64,000 nucleotides of DNA from Chaetoderma sp. LZ-2023a. Lineage: Eukaryota > Mollusca > Caudofoveata > Chaetodermatida > Chaetodermatidae. The notes beneath the pieces were generated by a model. The model saw only the letters and a list, made by a program, of their open reading frames with translations, had not been told where the DNA came from and did not search any database. The translations under genes were made by a program, and so were the position numbers. Within the stretch, counting starts at the first letter, position 1; each line of letters opens with the position of its first letter. The DNA is taken from assembly GCA_034401795.1 (NCBI GenBank), contig CM067371.1, forward strand, positions 78,281,333 to 78,345,332, in the 5' to 3' direction. This document shows, piece after piece, positions 23,018-34,490 of this stretch.

Positions 23018-23245
23018 TTAAACCCTTTAACTCTTTAATGACTAAATTTCTTCGAAAAATTTAAATATTTACTTATTGAATGTCCATTTGCAGGCCAAGA
23101 AAAGACTATTTTTGAAAATTTACCACTGTAATGTATGATGCAAGCAATAGTCTGTTGAATATTTGGAAGCTACTATAATTTGACTGGGAGCTATTTCTGC
23201 CACCATCCAGTAAAATTAGTGTCAAAATAATCAACTGTTTTCATG
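23018..23245. repeat. MITE remnants (TTAA foldback family and ATATTTTGAAAC family)
   Basis: Left end TTAAACCCTTTAACTC at 23018 and arm TTTGCAGGCCAAGAAAAGAC; the second half of the palindrome is lost near 23120. Adjacent is a foldback unit GTCTGTTGAATATTTGG...CAAAATAATCAACTG. Confidence 0.65.
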
Positions 23246-23394
23246 TATAGTCGAGATTGAAATGGAGGAGCCCAGTTTTAGCTACATGTACATGTATGCC
23301 CCTCCCATCTCTAGCTAAACTCGACAACTGCTTTGCTCATGTTGGGATCGCTCGATCCCTACCACACCTCAATCTCAATTTCCAGAACTATACA

Positions 23395-23475
23395 GGCAAG
23401 CTGTTGAATATTTTGAAACTAATTTGACTTGGTGCTGTTGCTGCCTATGGCAAAATATTCAACAGAATGTTGATT
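23395..23475. repeat. Short foldback repeat
   Basis: AAGCTGTTGAATATTTTGAAACTAATTTGACTTGG faces GCAAAATATTCAACAG; the right arm is shortened. Same family as 20425. Confidence 0.65.
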
Positions 23476-23693
23476 AAATGGTATTTTCGATACACAATTC
23501 GTATAAATTGATGGACTAGTAAGCATTTACGACGGACTAAATCATGTCATTCATGATGTACATGTAATTGATTATGACATCAGCCTACACCTGACATTGT
23601 TGACTATGACATCATATGATTGATTGATAAACTGGAATCTTCCATTGAGACACAGGTTAGGAATCTCAAGAGTATATAGGTATATATACATAC

Positions 23694-23778
23694 CAGCCGG
23701 ATCAACCACATCCTTATAATTTTGGTTGGATTCAAAATTTGACAAAGGCGTGCTACAGGCTGTAGAAAAAGGCATCAC
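23694..23778 (-). CDS. IARS1: Isoleucyl-tRNA synthetase, coding exon 5
   Basis: Minus-strand exon of 85 bp, acceptor TTTTACAG, donor GTATGT. It encodes [20 protein letters not shown] followed by YKDVVDPA. The PFSTAxxTPLSNFE stretch is highly conserved in eukaryotic cytosolic IleRS and marks the entry into the CP1 editing insertion. Phase 0 at the 5' end, one base carried over at the 3' end. Confidence 0.96.
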
Positions 23779-23873
23779 CTGTAAAATACATGCAAAATAT
23801 TTATCTAGCTAAAGTCACACACCCGAACAATACCATAATATTAGCATATTTTCATAATGATAAAATCAAGATG

Positions 23874-24063
23874 TTAACCTTTTAAACTGTCGAATTTGTT
23901 CAAGAATAGTTCGATTTTTTCCGAGAAGATGCCCATTTGCAGACCAAGAGACCATTTTTAAAAATTTACCACTGGAATGACTGGCTCGGTGATCTGCAAA
24001 TGGACACGTCTCACGACCACTGTAGGCAGCCGTTTTTGGCTGACATGAGTGTTAAAAGGTTAA
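23874..24063. mobile_element. TTAA foldback MITE, complete copy (190 bp)
   Basis: TTAA at both ends (23874-23877, 24060-24063), left CCTTTTAAACTGTCGAATTTG, right TGAGTGTTAAAAGG. The internal arm TGCAGACCAAGAGACC..TTTACCACTGGAATGACTGGCTCGG is present; part of the returning arm is lost at the centre. Confidence 0.82.
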
Positions 24064-24195
24064 AACAAGCAGTATTTATCAATATATTAATAGTATATAA
24101 TAGTATATACTGGTAATAGTATATTAATAGTATATACCGGTAATAGTATATTAATAGAATATAATAGTAACAAGCATTGATTATTATATACATGA
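24064..24195. repeat. AT-rich short tandem repeat
   Basis: Degenerate units of about 27 bp of the form AGTATATACYGGTAATAGTATATTAAT. Confidence 0.7.
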
Positions 24196-25290
24196 TGTAC
24201 AGCGAAACCTCTATAAATGACACTTCCCTAAAATGAACATATTGGAGGGATCGAATATGTTACTCATCTATTTGACGCCAATCAATTCCATCACCAGTGA
24301 GCTGACGTCACAATCTCAGTGACTTTGATAGGTTTGTAATGAATGAGTCCCAGGGACTCAGGGGTAATTAGGTGAATGGGTCCCTGAAAAATTTAATGGG
24401 TTTTCTACGGAGTGACACCGGCAGTGTCAGTCACTCATTCTGCTATCTCACAATATGCTTAGATTTCTTGGTGACATAATCGTCTATAGCAGATGACAAC
24501 AATACATATGAAATTATTTATATTTCGCGTACATTAGAAATATCTAATTATCTCCCCCGAGTGTGATTTGCCAATGCTAACTTGTCTGATTAATACAAAC
24601 TTACGGCTTGTGGCCGGACAAGGAAACACAAATTTCATTGTAAATTTCCGCTTCCAGAGTCAAATTACAAACCGTACACTTGTTTTAACCGGAAACTAAA
24701 ACTGAGTCTATCTTGATTCGTCTGGAGGTTTGAGAGCATTGTAGAATGGTTAGTCTCAACTTTTGTTCTAGCTTTAGGTATGGAGTATTCAACCTTTTTT
24801 TATTTAGTGACATGGAAAGAGGATGGAAAGTTAAAATTTGATTGCTGGTGTACTACATAATACAATAAACACAAAATCTCGTGATTCCGAGAATTCCGCG
24901 TGAAGTACTAGTTTGCAAATTTTGATCAGGTCCAGGTTACAAATAAATCTGAGATCAACTGCGTACATAAATTTCTGGGAACTTAGCACGATTTTGCAAT
25001 TATGAATGTTAGAATACATTTTTTTTGCGAATTAAAAATAATGAATCAATTCAATTTAGACATACAAATACAGATTTTCAATTATTGATTACTAATTTTT
25101 TGCTGGGTCAAAGGACCCATCTAGGATGAGTGCTATGGGTCCGTTTCATGTTATATGAGTAAAAAACTCAGGATGCATACCCAGCCATGCAGTTATTATA
25201 AATGATAATGAATTCCTCATATCTATGATGAAAATTGGAAAGCATGTCATGAAGTGTAGTAAAATTTTTGTATGTCTTTATGATGAATTT
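24196..25290. other. Intron 4 sequence, no gene recognised
   Basis: AT-rich, unstructured DNA between exon 5 and the DIRS C insertion. No ORF with a recognisable domain and no clear repeat. Confidence 0.5.
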
Positions 25291-25353
25291 ATATTTTAAT
25301 AAATATTCTGAAACTAAATGGACTGGGAGATGAAGTTGCCATATTCAACAGTT

Positions 25354-25677
25354 TCAAAAAAGCATCCGCTTTTGTTTCTACGAGAATTCTTAATACTTAC
25401 CAGATGTACTATTATGATAATGTCTATTATTTAGTCTAGCTCAAAATAAACAATTAAAACTCCACACTCTCCTGGTCCTGCCCATACTGTGTCCGGGAAT
25501 TACCATAGCCGCAGGTACCGAGTCAATTCCCAATCACAGTCAGATTCGTCTTATATTTGCCTTGACAAACAGCGAAAGCAGCTCAGCCTTACCTCAGCGG
25601 GGCGGCTGAGGCTGGGCCATAGTACATCTGGTAAGTATTAAGAATTCTCGTAGAAACAAAAGCGGATGCTTTTTTGA
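25354..25677. repeat. Inverted terminal-repeat module with 38-bp inverted flank duplication beside DIRS C
   Basis: Perfect 59-bp inverted arms (25354-25412 and 25619-25677) bracket 206 bp. The outer 38 bp of each arm is local flanking DNA, ending TCTACGAGAATTCTT. The inner 21 bp is the DIRS tip AATACTTACCAGATGTACTAT. The interior is an inverted family-1 terminal repeat (through about 25550) followed by about 65 bp ending GGGGCGGCTGAGGCTGGGCC. The 3' tip of DIRS C starts directly after, at 25678. Copy E has the same arrangement at 47472-47785. Confidence 0.85.
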
Positions 25678-25734
25678 TTCTACATGTACTTCGAATAATA
25701 CTTACCAGATCTACTATTATGATAAACTCCGGAT

Positions 25735-26390
25735 TTCAACAGCCAAGAAATACCGGTGGGAGGAGGTGAGGCTCGAACCAGCACTCATCTACCATCCAAC
25801 AGGGAAGGTTGTGAAGAGACTAGAACCCTGGCATATGCTTGGGTTCTGCCATCTGACTCATAGAGTGCTAAACTTCCATGGTCTAGACCACGCTCCCATC
25901 CCCCCCTCTTTTGTCCGCACAAAATTCAGAGGGCTGTCAATGGGGATGCAACACCCACCAAACCTGTGTCAGCCCCAAGTCTCAGCTAGGGCAGTCCAGT
26001 AGAGTGCAAAGAAGCTACTACAACTTCTAATTTTGAAAAAATATCAGTATATCGATTAGATTTTCAAATTGGAATGAGTCTAATGTCTGTTTGAGAGGAT
26101 AAGTATACTCTTGTACCAGACTATTTACCTAAGCAGTCTGGTATTTCGACTGTAAGTAAATTATTTATAGTCACTTAATTAATGTAAACACTCACCATTT
26201 TGAGTGCTTGATCTTTTCTTGTTCATCACAGGAGCTCGGCCCAATCCATGGTAGTACTCAAGTCATGTGCATAGCCATTGTTCAGTGCAAGTGGAAGACT
26301 TTGTGATGTGTGCGAAGTAGTGGTCGGATGTGGCTTAGCATAAATTGGCGACGGCTACCGGATTAAGTGCGCTGGAGATGTCGCGAAGGT
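25735..26390. other. 3' non-coding region of DIRS C
   Basis: No coding sequence recognised. A GGTTCGAGCC word on the minus strand near 25770 resembles a tRNA B box, but I could not place an A box at a sensible distance. Copies A and B do not cover this part, so it cannot be checked internally. Confidence 0.4.
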
Positions 26391-27600
26391 AGAAATCAGT
26401 GACTGACAACTCGGCATGCCATTATGCTACAGACATCACCTCCTCTAATGAGACACCCTTATAAAGGGCTGATGCTGCTGCTAGTGCTCGGACCTGATGG
26501 GCATTCGCATGATCAATCTGCTTTCCTGTAGCGATTTTGTGCTACATCTGAATAGCGTCGACTATCCAACGAGAAATGGTATCTTTCGAGGCTCGTAAAT
26601 GAGGAGCTTTGAGACATAACCACAGAGATTTCGGGTCATCTCTCCACTCCACAGTATGTTTCTTATACATTTTCAGACATCTGACAGGACACCAAGCAGA
26701 AGAGTTTAGGTCATGTCTAGTTAAACTTGGCAAATTGATCGGCTGTCCTGGATATTTAAGTGACTGATTCTTTGCCAGGAAACAAAGACGTGGAAGTAGT
26801 CTTAAACCTACACCCGTGACGACAAAACGGTCTTGTTCGGCAGAAAGCGCATGTATTTCGCTTCTCCTTCTCGCCGACGCTGCTGCAACCAAGAAAACTG
26901 ATTTAATAGTTAACAGTTTAATGTCAATAGATCTAATCGGTTCAAAGGGAGCATGCCCTAAATCCTGTAGAACAAGAGATAGATTCCATGCTGGGATATG
27001 AATTGGCTGTCTAGGTCGCAGATTGCTCATTCCTTTAATAACTTCATTCAAGGTGTCATTCTCCACTCCTTCAATGGCCAGACTGGGAATGACTGAAGCT
27101 AATGCAGACTTATATGCTGCTAGGGTTGAAGGTACAAGCTTGTCAACTTCGTATAAATGACAGATAAAATCTGCTACGTGTTGAACACATGCAGAAAAGG
27201 GATTGATATCTCTTCCCTTACACCACTCTGCAAATTTGTTGATTCTATAATTATATGTTTTCGTGGTTGAACCTCTTCTGGCTGAAGCAACAAACTTCGC
27301 TACTTGCTCAGAAAAGCCACCCTCCATTGCACGCTGCTTGATAACATCCATGCAGTCAATTTGAACATTTCTGCTCTGTCGTGAAGGTACAGACCCTTGT
27401 TCTGAGGGATTAGATCTCTTCTGTCTGGAAGAGGGATTGGATTGCAGACCAGAAGGTCCAGCAGATCCGTAAACCATGATCGGACTGGCCAATAAGCGGC
27501 GATCAGTAGCACTTGGCACATTCCCTCTCTTATCTTTGCCAGAACCTTTGGGATGAGAATTGTTGGAGGATACGCTTACATTCCCTTCCAACTTATCGCC
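26390..27600 (-). pseudogene. Tyrosine recombinase of DIRS C, with nonsense codons
   Basis: From NVQIDCMDVIKQ through SARRGSTTKTYNYRINKFAE (core-binding domain) to AAASARRRSEIHAL (first catalytic Arg), then HQVRALAAASALYKG (His-x-x-Arg), and finally the W-H and D-F-Y-L-R-D region with the expected nucleophilic tyrosine. Two in-frame stops break it: a TAG just after WIVDAIQM (about 26540) and a TAA just before the tryptophan of the W-H motif (about 26423). The catalytic residues survive around the stops, so decay is fairly recent. The upstream end is fused to RNase H by a deletion. Confidence 0.85.
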
Positions 27601-29070
27601 AGTGCGTCTACCATAAGTGACCATCTTTGCGTTTTGTTTCATCGCAAACAGGTCGACATTTGGCTTGCCCCAATGTTTGGATAGAACCTCTGCTACCGAC
27701 TGGTTGAGCTGCCATTCCGTCAGACGACAAACCGTCCTTCGACTGAGAGCATCCACTAGGATGTTCAATCTTCCTGGAATAACATTCCTCTCTTGGCACC
27801 ACAGCAGAAGGTTCCAAATCATCATACACAACTCTGGTGACCTCGTCCCGCCTTGGTGGTTCAAATAAGACACCACTGTTGAGTTGTCTGTCCTTATTAG
27901 GACAATCTCGTCTTGAATTAGACTCTCAAACTTTCGAAGTGCCAATACCACCGCTAATAGTTCGAGAACATTGATATGTTTCTGCGCATTGGTCCGATCC
28001 CATTCCCCTGACACTGACTGATCGTCCAATACTGCTCCCCAACCCGTCGTTGATGCATCTGTGAAGATGGACATCTGTGGTTGAGGAGGTTGTAGAGGAA
28101 CACCTTGCAGGAGATTCTGTTCTGATAACCACCACTGAAGGTGGAATATCAATGGTTCTTTCACTGGTATCCTCAGAGATAACGGATCCGTTCTCTGAGA
28201 CCAGAATGACATTAGATACATCTGAATTGGCCTGCGCCTGAGTGCCGCATATGGAACCACCTTCTCCAGAGATACTAGTAAACCCAGTATTCTGAGAAAT
28301 TGGCGCACCGTCAGATAGGCTCCTAGAGAAACTGACTCAAAACTGCAATCAGGCTCTTGACACTGCTCTCCGCCGGAAAAGCTACGCCGTCCCTGAGATT
28401 GATAGATTCCCAGATAAACAAACTCCTGGGATGGAGTCAATTCTGATTTGTCTAGATTCACAATCTATCCTGGATCCTTTAATAAGGCTAGGACTACCTG
28501 CAGATTGTTGCGCAGAGTGACTGGGTTCCCCGCCTTTAGCAGCCAGTCGTCTATGTAAGCATGAACAGCTATGTTTCTCCTGCGAAGGTAAGAAGTCATG
28601 GCGAGAACCACTTTGGTGAAGACCCTCGGTGCTGTGGTCAGGCCGAATGGAAGCGCATTGAATTCCCAAACATTGTCTTGGAATGCAAAGCGAAGGTATT
28701 TCTGAAAAGGAATTGACATTGGAATATGAAAATAAGCATCCTTTAGATCTATCGACACTGCCCACATGCCTTTTCTCAGCCCTGTCATTACCGCTGCTAC
28801 AGTCTCCATCTGAAATTTGGGAGAAAGAATAAATTTGTTCAACGGTTTGAGATTGAGAATTGGTCTCCGTCCTCCGGTACGTTTCGGAATGAGGAACATC
28901 ATCGAATAGAAGCCTAGAGAAGACTGAATGCGGACTAGATGAATCGCATTCATCTGATGAAGTGATTCTATTTCTGAGCAAATGGCATCTAGACGATCAG
29001 ATTCCCTTGGAACGGGAGTCCATATTGGAGTCGATGTTAACGGAACTAACGATTGATGGATGAGTCAGTC
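27600..29070 (-). pseudogene. Reverse transcriptase/RNase H of DIRS C
   Basis: RT motifs read from 29050 down: LTSTPIWTPVPRESDRLDAI, RPILNLKPLNKFILSPKF, AVSIDLKDAYFHIPM, FGLTTAPRVFTKVVLAM and VHAYIDDWLLKAG. A stop follows LLKDPG at about 28465. The downstream frame continues with LDKSELTPSQEFVYLG, then RNase H (IFTDASTTGWGAVL, LIRTDNSTVVSYLN, PGRLNILVDALSRR). Unlike copy A, the RNase H aspartate is intact. Near 27610 a deletion relative to A removes the VSPIPDPLALAVDALAISWKG segment and shifts RNase H directly into the recombinase frame, giving a 639-codon open frame (26542-28461). Confidence 0.85.
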
Positions 29071-29127
29071 TGGTTCGTAGCCGTTTCTTATCCACTGACA
29101 GACTAAACAATCTCGCACGACCTGTTC

Positions 29128-30412
29128 CTATTGGCTTAAGAACAGTTGAAGTCTGCCTCCGACGGAAGGAATCTGCACACAGCTGGCGGTCAAGATTGCA
29201 CGTGAAGACGCTAAATTGCTTGGGTGAAGATTCTCAACTCCATTCGTTCCTGACGTCACCGGAACTGGTTCTGCCGGAATCCCGCCAGGACCGATCCCAC
29301 GGCCTCTCGGAATATGACGGTCCGGAACCGCCGCCACGGTTATCCTTACGGTAACCGCCGCGGCCCGAACCGCCACCCTTCCTGTCATCTTCATACAGCC
29401 TCTTATTAGAGGATTTGTACGAAGATGAACGGCCAGGTCCTTGAGAGCCGGATGGCCGATGGACATCACGACCTGAAGGCCGATCTTGGACGCTGTCTCT
29501 GCTGCTCCTGGCGATGTTGCCTGTAGGACTACTGCGGCTGTGTCCTCTAAGTCGACTTCCACGACTTGCCGACTACTTCCTGCTCTGCAACCATTGACGC
29601 GACCGTGAGAGAGCTTGTCGTGCCGAGCCGCCGAACAAGCCTGGACCGATGAAAGGCGCAGATGACAATGCAGCCCTCATCTCTGGTCCTGGTTCTACGC
29701 AATCGAGAACCATTCTCCGTCGCTCTGCCAATGTCCTGGTGATCACCCTGGCCAGGCAATCTTGAGACAGGTGCATGGTGTCCCGAATAACTCCGGGAGC
29801 AGCCTCTGGCACCTGCCCACCCTCCGCCGTGCAGGTCAGCATACCCTGCAGGAGGGTACATCCATGCGAGTGCAGCCATGGCTGCCCTCGCCGCATTTTC
29901 AATGAGCGTAAGCTCATTAAACGGATCTTTATTGGTTTGGGAAACCAAAGGATGAGAATGCCCCTTAGATTTCCCAGCCAACGGCCTGTTCAGCGCCTCT
30001 CGCTCCCCGACGGAAAGCCGTGGAACCCGGGCATACTGATGGTAGGCCTGCTCCAGAATACAGATCCTACTCCTTATCCCCTTCGGGGGTTTGGGCAGTG
30101 CATACTCCGGCTGAACCAGACGGTATGCCTCAACTTCCAGCATGTCGGAAGTCTGCGTGTCCAACGGGCTAGCCGCTCGCTCTGACTTCCGTTCCATCGC
30201 CTTCCGTTCTCATCTTCCTTCTCTCCCTTGGATGAGAAGGCCACCAATGATCCATGTTGAGAGCTATGGGACGCACTTATACTAACATGGAGCGCATCCA
30301 TAGCCCGACTACCAGCGGCACCGGTGTCCAACGAATCGCCGGAGACGGATTCCCCCCAGTCCATCGGCTCCAGCACGGGAGGCGGGACCACGACCGCTTT
30401 ACCTACGGCAGG
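29128..30412 (-). pseudogene. Gag-like protein of DIRS C, N-terminal half missing
   Basis: Encodes MDWGESVSGDSLDTGA, HSSQHGSLVAFSSKGEKEDENG, TSDMLEVEAYRLVQPEYALP and CLARVITRTLAERRRMVLDC in several frames (29547-30197, 29573-29917, 30074-30391), so it is frameshifted. About 1 kb present in A and B, including the zinc-finger N-terminus, is deleted at 30412, where the gag meets the leader sequence GGGCGACTCCAACAATGGC. Confidence 0.72.
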
Positions 30413-30830
30413 TATGGGTACCGGGCGACTCCAACAATGGCTACCATTTTAGAATAATGTGCCAATTTAAGGAAATTTCAAACAGTCATTATGGCACGAA
30501 TGTATAAATTCTAGATTGATACAACCTGCCCCTGTGATGATTTCCCTTTGTCCTCCATGATGCCACAGACGACGCACTCCAAACAACTCTTGATACGCAG
30601 TAAAATTGAAAATTAAGAGCTCTAGAAAACGTGACTTGACAGTCGCAAAATAGACGAATCTGACTGTGATTGGGAATTGACTCGGTACCTGCGGCTATGG
30701 TAATTCCCGGACACAGTATGGGCAGGACCAGGAGAGTGCGGAGTTTTAATTGTTTATTTTGAGCTAGACTAGATAATAGACATTATCATAATAGTACATC
30801 TGGTAAGTATTATTCGAAGAATGTACAGAA
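30413..30830 (-). repeat. 5' leader remnant and terminal repeat of DIRS C
   Basis: Same terminal block as in A and B (GGGAATTGACTCGGTACC, CCCGGACACAGTATGGGC, AGTACATCTGGTAAGTATT). The inverted match at 25394-25550 shows its reversed counterpart. Confidence 0.82.
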
Positions 30831-31275
30831 TACCTGTACAGCTATGATGCACCTTGAAATTAGGATTCTAGGAATTTCAGGGTTCAAAGTACATAAATCA
30901 ATCCCAACACGCACAAAAAGATGGTGGAGCTTTGTTAGAAATGGGCGTGGCATAGCTAGAAAGGGATCCGTCTATTATTTGTACGGATTCAGCAAGCACT
31001 TACATACATGTAAGGATTTCAGCGTAAACCTCTCCAAATCAAAAAGGTTTCGTCAGTGTGGTGGTGGGATGGTTGTGGTGGTGGTTGGCTAGCAGACGTT
31101 ACATGGAATAAGGTAATTACCAATTTAGGGAAACCTTTCTCACAAATTGGAAAAATGAAGGTACATGTAAGACAGCAATAACTTCCATTTAACATTTCAG
31201 AATATACTCAGTAAGTTGCATACTTAGTTCCTCTGAAAGTAGATTTCCGTGGATTTGGGATGTAAGTGGTTACCG
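30831..31275. other. Intron 4 spacer, no gene
   Basis: Unique-looking AT-rich DNA with a GT-rich stretch (GTGGTGGTGGG words near 31060-31090). Nothing recognised. Confidence 0.45.
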
Positions 31276-31462
31276 TTAACCCTTACTACTCTGATATTAA
31301 TCTTTTTACGGTGCCAGTAGCAAAGAAACTGTTGTACATTTTTAAACAATTTTGGTGGACGATGTTGCTGTCTATGACAGCACCATCTTCCACCAAATTT
31401 GTTTAAAAATGAACACCAGTTCATCTTTTAATTTGAAAATTAAAAATTCTGACATCAGGGTA
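31276..31462. repeat. Foldback MITE-like repeat next to the LINE 3' end
   Basis: TTAACCCTTACTACTCTGATATT on the left mirrors AATTCTGACATCAGGGTA on the right. The centre has inverted arms TTTTTAAACAATTTTGGTGGA and TCCACCAAATTTGTTTAAAAA. The right TTAA is not preserved. Confidence 0.65.
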
Positions 31463-31533
31463 TGTATGATGTATGATTACTGTATTCTGCGGCTGTAGTA
31501 GTAGAAATATCCTACAGCTGCAATCAGTCCTTC

Positions 31534-33290
31534 TTCGCTTTTGCCCACTGTGTCTTGTCCTCAGCCGAAATCTGTAGCTTCCTCAGGTCCATTCTTGACT
31601 TGAGTGTACCGAGTCATGCTTTCTTGAGGTCACCTCGTAGCACGCTTAGCAGATTTATGCAATGGCGTCCTCTCCTGGCTTTGTATTTGCTGGCTTCGAG
31701 TAGGGCGAATTCCAAGGCTCTCTGTGCTGGTGTCTCTTCTGGCATCCTTAGCACATGGCCAAACATGGCTCACCTTTGCTGGGCAACTTTTACAGACAGT
31801 GGCGACGTATTACACATCTTGTATAGTGCATCATTGGAAATTATGCTGTCTGGCCATCGGTGTCCAGTAATGGTGCGTAGCTGTTTGCAGTGGCAGGCAT
31901 TGAGTTTGTCTAGAGCTGCCTTTGGAGCCGCCCAACTGTTACAGTTATACAGCATCAAGGATACGCAGGTTGCATTGTATAAACGTAGCCTCTTTATCAA
32001 GGGCATCTTTGATCTATGAATCCATAGCTTCTAGAAGGACTGGAAAGCTATCTTTCCCATGACGCAGCATGCAGAAATGTCAGCAGGACTGCAAAGCAGT
32101 GAGTCCAGGATTTTACTTTTCCTCCATGGTTCGCCGCCACGAAGTGGGTCGTCATTTTCTATAGTTTCATGCTTTGTCGATAGGTATATGTGGGTGAACT
32201 CTGTTTTGGATTCATTCAGAGATTCTCAATTTTTAGTTTGATTGCAGCTATTGGGAGAAGTTTGTCAAGGTGTTTCTTTTCCTCGTCTATTAAGTCCACA
32301 TCGTCGGCATATTCCATCTCTAGCAGCATGCCCACTATTGACACTGGGGGTTTGGTCTTGTGGAACTTTCCCGCAGAGATTTCAATACGGCAGCAAGGTA
32401 GCAGGTGAAAAGCACCGGAGATATACCATCTCCCTGTAGGGAGCCGATTGATGTCTCAAACTCTTCAGACTTCACTGACTTGACTCGTACTCTCAGCTTG
32501 GTGTCTGCAAGCAGTAGTCTCACTAGTCGTAGCTCATCTTCTTTGCAACTGGCTTGGCATAGTACATCTAGGATCTTTGTGTTTAATTGTGTCGAAGGCT
32601 CGTGACATGTCAATGCCCATTTTGTGGAAGTCCCAGTGTTTGGACATGACTACCGACACAAGCATGCGTTGAGCCCATACAATGTCTTCGCAGCTGCGTC
32701 CACGTTTGAAGCCACTTTGACACGATCCGGTGAAGTAATCGATCTTGTCTCGGATGCGGCATAGAGTAACATTGGATAGGATTTTCTGTATGCTGTTGAG
32801 GAGCACAATGGGCCACAGATTGGCTGGCGACCCAGGTGGCTTCTTGGGCTTGGGTAGTGCGATAAGGGTGCCTTGGCTTACAGCGTTGATGGGAAGGTGG
32901 TGCACAAAAGCTGAATTGATTAGGTGCGTGATCAGTTTTGCGATAATGTCACTTGCATATTTGAATAGTTCAATGCTCATGCCATCAGGCCCAGATGCAT
33001 GTCCATTTTTCAGGCTTTAAGTGCCTTCTCAACTTCTGCTGATTTAATTGGTGTTAGTAATGGCCTGGGGTCTCCTGAGAACGGGTGCAAGGGCTCATCA
33101 TCGTTGTCAGTGAACTGTTCCTTGAACCATTCTCGGATCGCCTCGGCTTTTCCCTGGTCAGTCCTGATAAAGTGTCCTTCAGAGTTGTGTACAATGAGTG
33201 GTGGTGTGTAGTCAGTAACTCTTAGGGTTCGGGCTGCCCGAACCATTTTGTGACAGTCATCCGTGGCAGTGATTTCATCTGCTAGGGAGT
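31534..33290 (-). pseudogene. Reverse transcriptase and C-terminus of the LINE
   Basis: RT motifs: SQGTLIALPKPKKPPGSP, SGFKRGRSCEDIVWAQRML, MGIDMSRAFDTIKH, SIGSLQGDGISPVLFTCYL and the catalytic EYADDVDLIDEEKK (coding bases 32294-32311 for YADDVD). The SLQGDGISP box replaces the commoner PQGxxLSP. The C-terminal part, LYNATCVSLMLYNCNSWA.. and RTITGHRWPDSIISND, resembles LINE tails. At least two frameshifts, near 32335 and 32600, separate the motifs. Confidence 0.82.
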
Positions 33291-34490
33291 CTGCCTGTTG
33301 AATAGCAAGATCTTTTAAGGGTTCGCTAATGTGGCGCAGAATAGTATTGCGCTCCCGGTGTAGTTTGGTGCGGTCTTCACTTTGGCCACTTTGATAGATG
33401 CGCAGCCGTTACGCTTTCTGCTCTGCCGACTGTTTTACTACTAGAGAGTCGTCAGTATACTTACTCTGGTTGTTTTTAAGAACACCTATGGTGCTGGTAG
33501 CAGATGATTCCATAGATTTCAGTATTTTGGTTAGGGCTTCGTTTGGATCGGAGCCGACATCGATGTTAGCTATCTGCTCCCCGACGGTTTTTTTGCATGA
33601 CATTTGAGTGTCAGTGTTGTAGGTGACTCTACCCTCTTGCCTGGTATGGTGCTTATATATTAGGTAGAGATCGTTCGTGATGACTAGCTTATGGTCAGAA
33701 TTGAGGTCTGTGCCTCCATACGAACGAGCATTACGGAGTACGGGTTTTGCTTCTGTCTTGCATAGCCATAGTATGAAGTCTATTTGATTGAAGACAGCTG
33801 TTGTAGCCTTAGAACCTTTTGGGGCTTTGCGATTAGCAATGTGTCCAGTCCATGTTGTCTGGTGATGGCATGGGTGTTTGAAAGGCGTATTTGTAACAAA
33901 TAGGCCATTGGAACTAAGGAATGCCATCAGTGCATCTCCATTGCTGCTGCGTGTGCCCTCTCCATAGGATCCCATGCATAAGCCACGTCCTGAACTTTTG
34001 TCCGCAATTCCGAGTTTACCCAGCTTGGAGTTGAAATCTCCACACATGAACAGTTGCCATCTAGCTGGGATTGTAATGGCAGGGCTCAGTTCTGCATAGA
34101 AGGAATCTAATATTGCTGGATTCTCTTTGGCTTATTCGGTAGTTCGGCCGTATGCATTGACAATTCGACACTTAGTGATGGTGTGTTTTCACGTATGTAT
34201 AGCCAGGGCGATGAATGCAACGCGATCACTGACGTATCCAAAACTAATGACATGATCCAAGACCCTTGGTCCGATTACCAAGCCTAAGTCCCGGTATGTG
34301 GCCTGTTTTTGTTCCATGAGCACTAGTTTATGGCCCGTCTGAAGTTGCTGCTCTGAGTGTTTAGCTACTTTAGTCTTGAATGCATGCAATATCGATGTTG
34401 TAGTGTTCACAGTCTGCACCTAAGATTTGCCTCTTTGATGTTGCACTCAGACCACATACATTCCACGTAGCGATGGTAAGCTCCTGGGAA
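33290..34490 (-). pseudogene. APE-type endonuclease domain of the LINE
   Basis: Starts ELTIATWNVCGLSATSKRQ (about 34480), continues DIACIQ, SFGYVSDRVAFIALAI, FMCGDFNSKLGKLG, TTWTGHIANR, FNQIDFILW and LNSDHKLVIT. The GDFN, IDFIL and SDHKLV motifs are the metal-binding and catalytic signatures of APE endonucleases that nick target DNA for target-primed reverse transcription. The frame is broken near 34190-34440 and by a stop near 34130, so it is inactive. Confidence 0.82.

Larger units (their letters stand above)
25678..30830 (-). mobile_element. DIRS-type retrotransposon copy C (family 1)
   Basis: Bounded by inverted tips: TTCTACATGTACTTCGAATAATACTTACC-like at 25678-25706 and its mirror GGTAAGTATTATTCGAAG...AGAA at 30802-30830. 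The two tips differ only in six bases next to the outer TTCT/AGAA (CATGTA on the left against AATGTA on the right). Contents on the minus strand are a leader, gag lacking its N-terminal half, RT, RNase H fused to the recombinase, and a 3' region of about 700 bp. It lies in IARS1 intron 4 in sense orientation. Several lesions make it inactive. Confidence 0.88.

Noticed and set aside
25741-25910. tRNA-derived SINE (B-box-like GGTTCGAGCC and TGGTCTAGACC on the minus strand)
   Set aside because: The putative A and B boxes are more than 100 bp apart and no tail or target duplication is visible.
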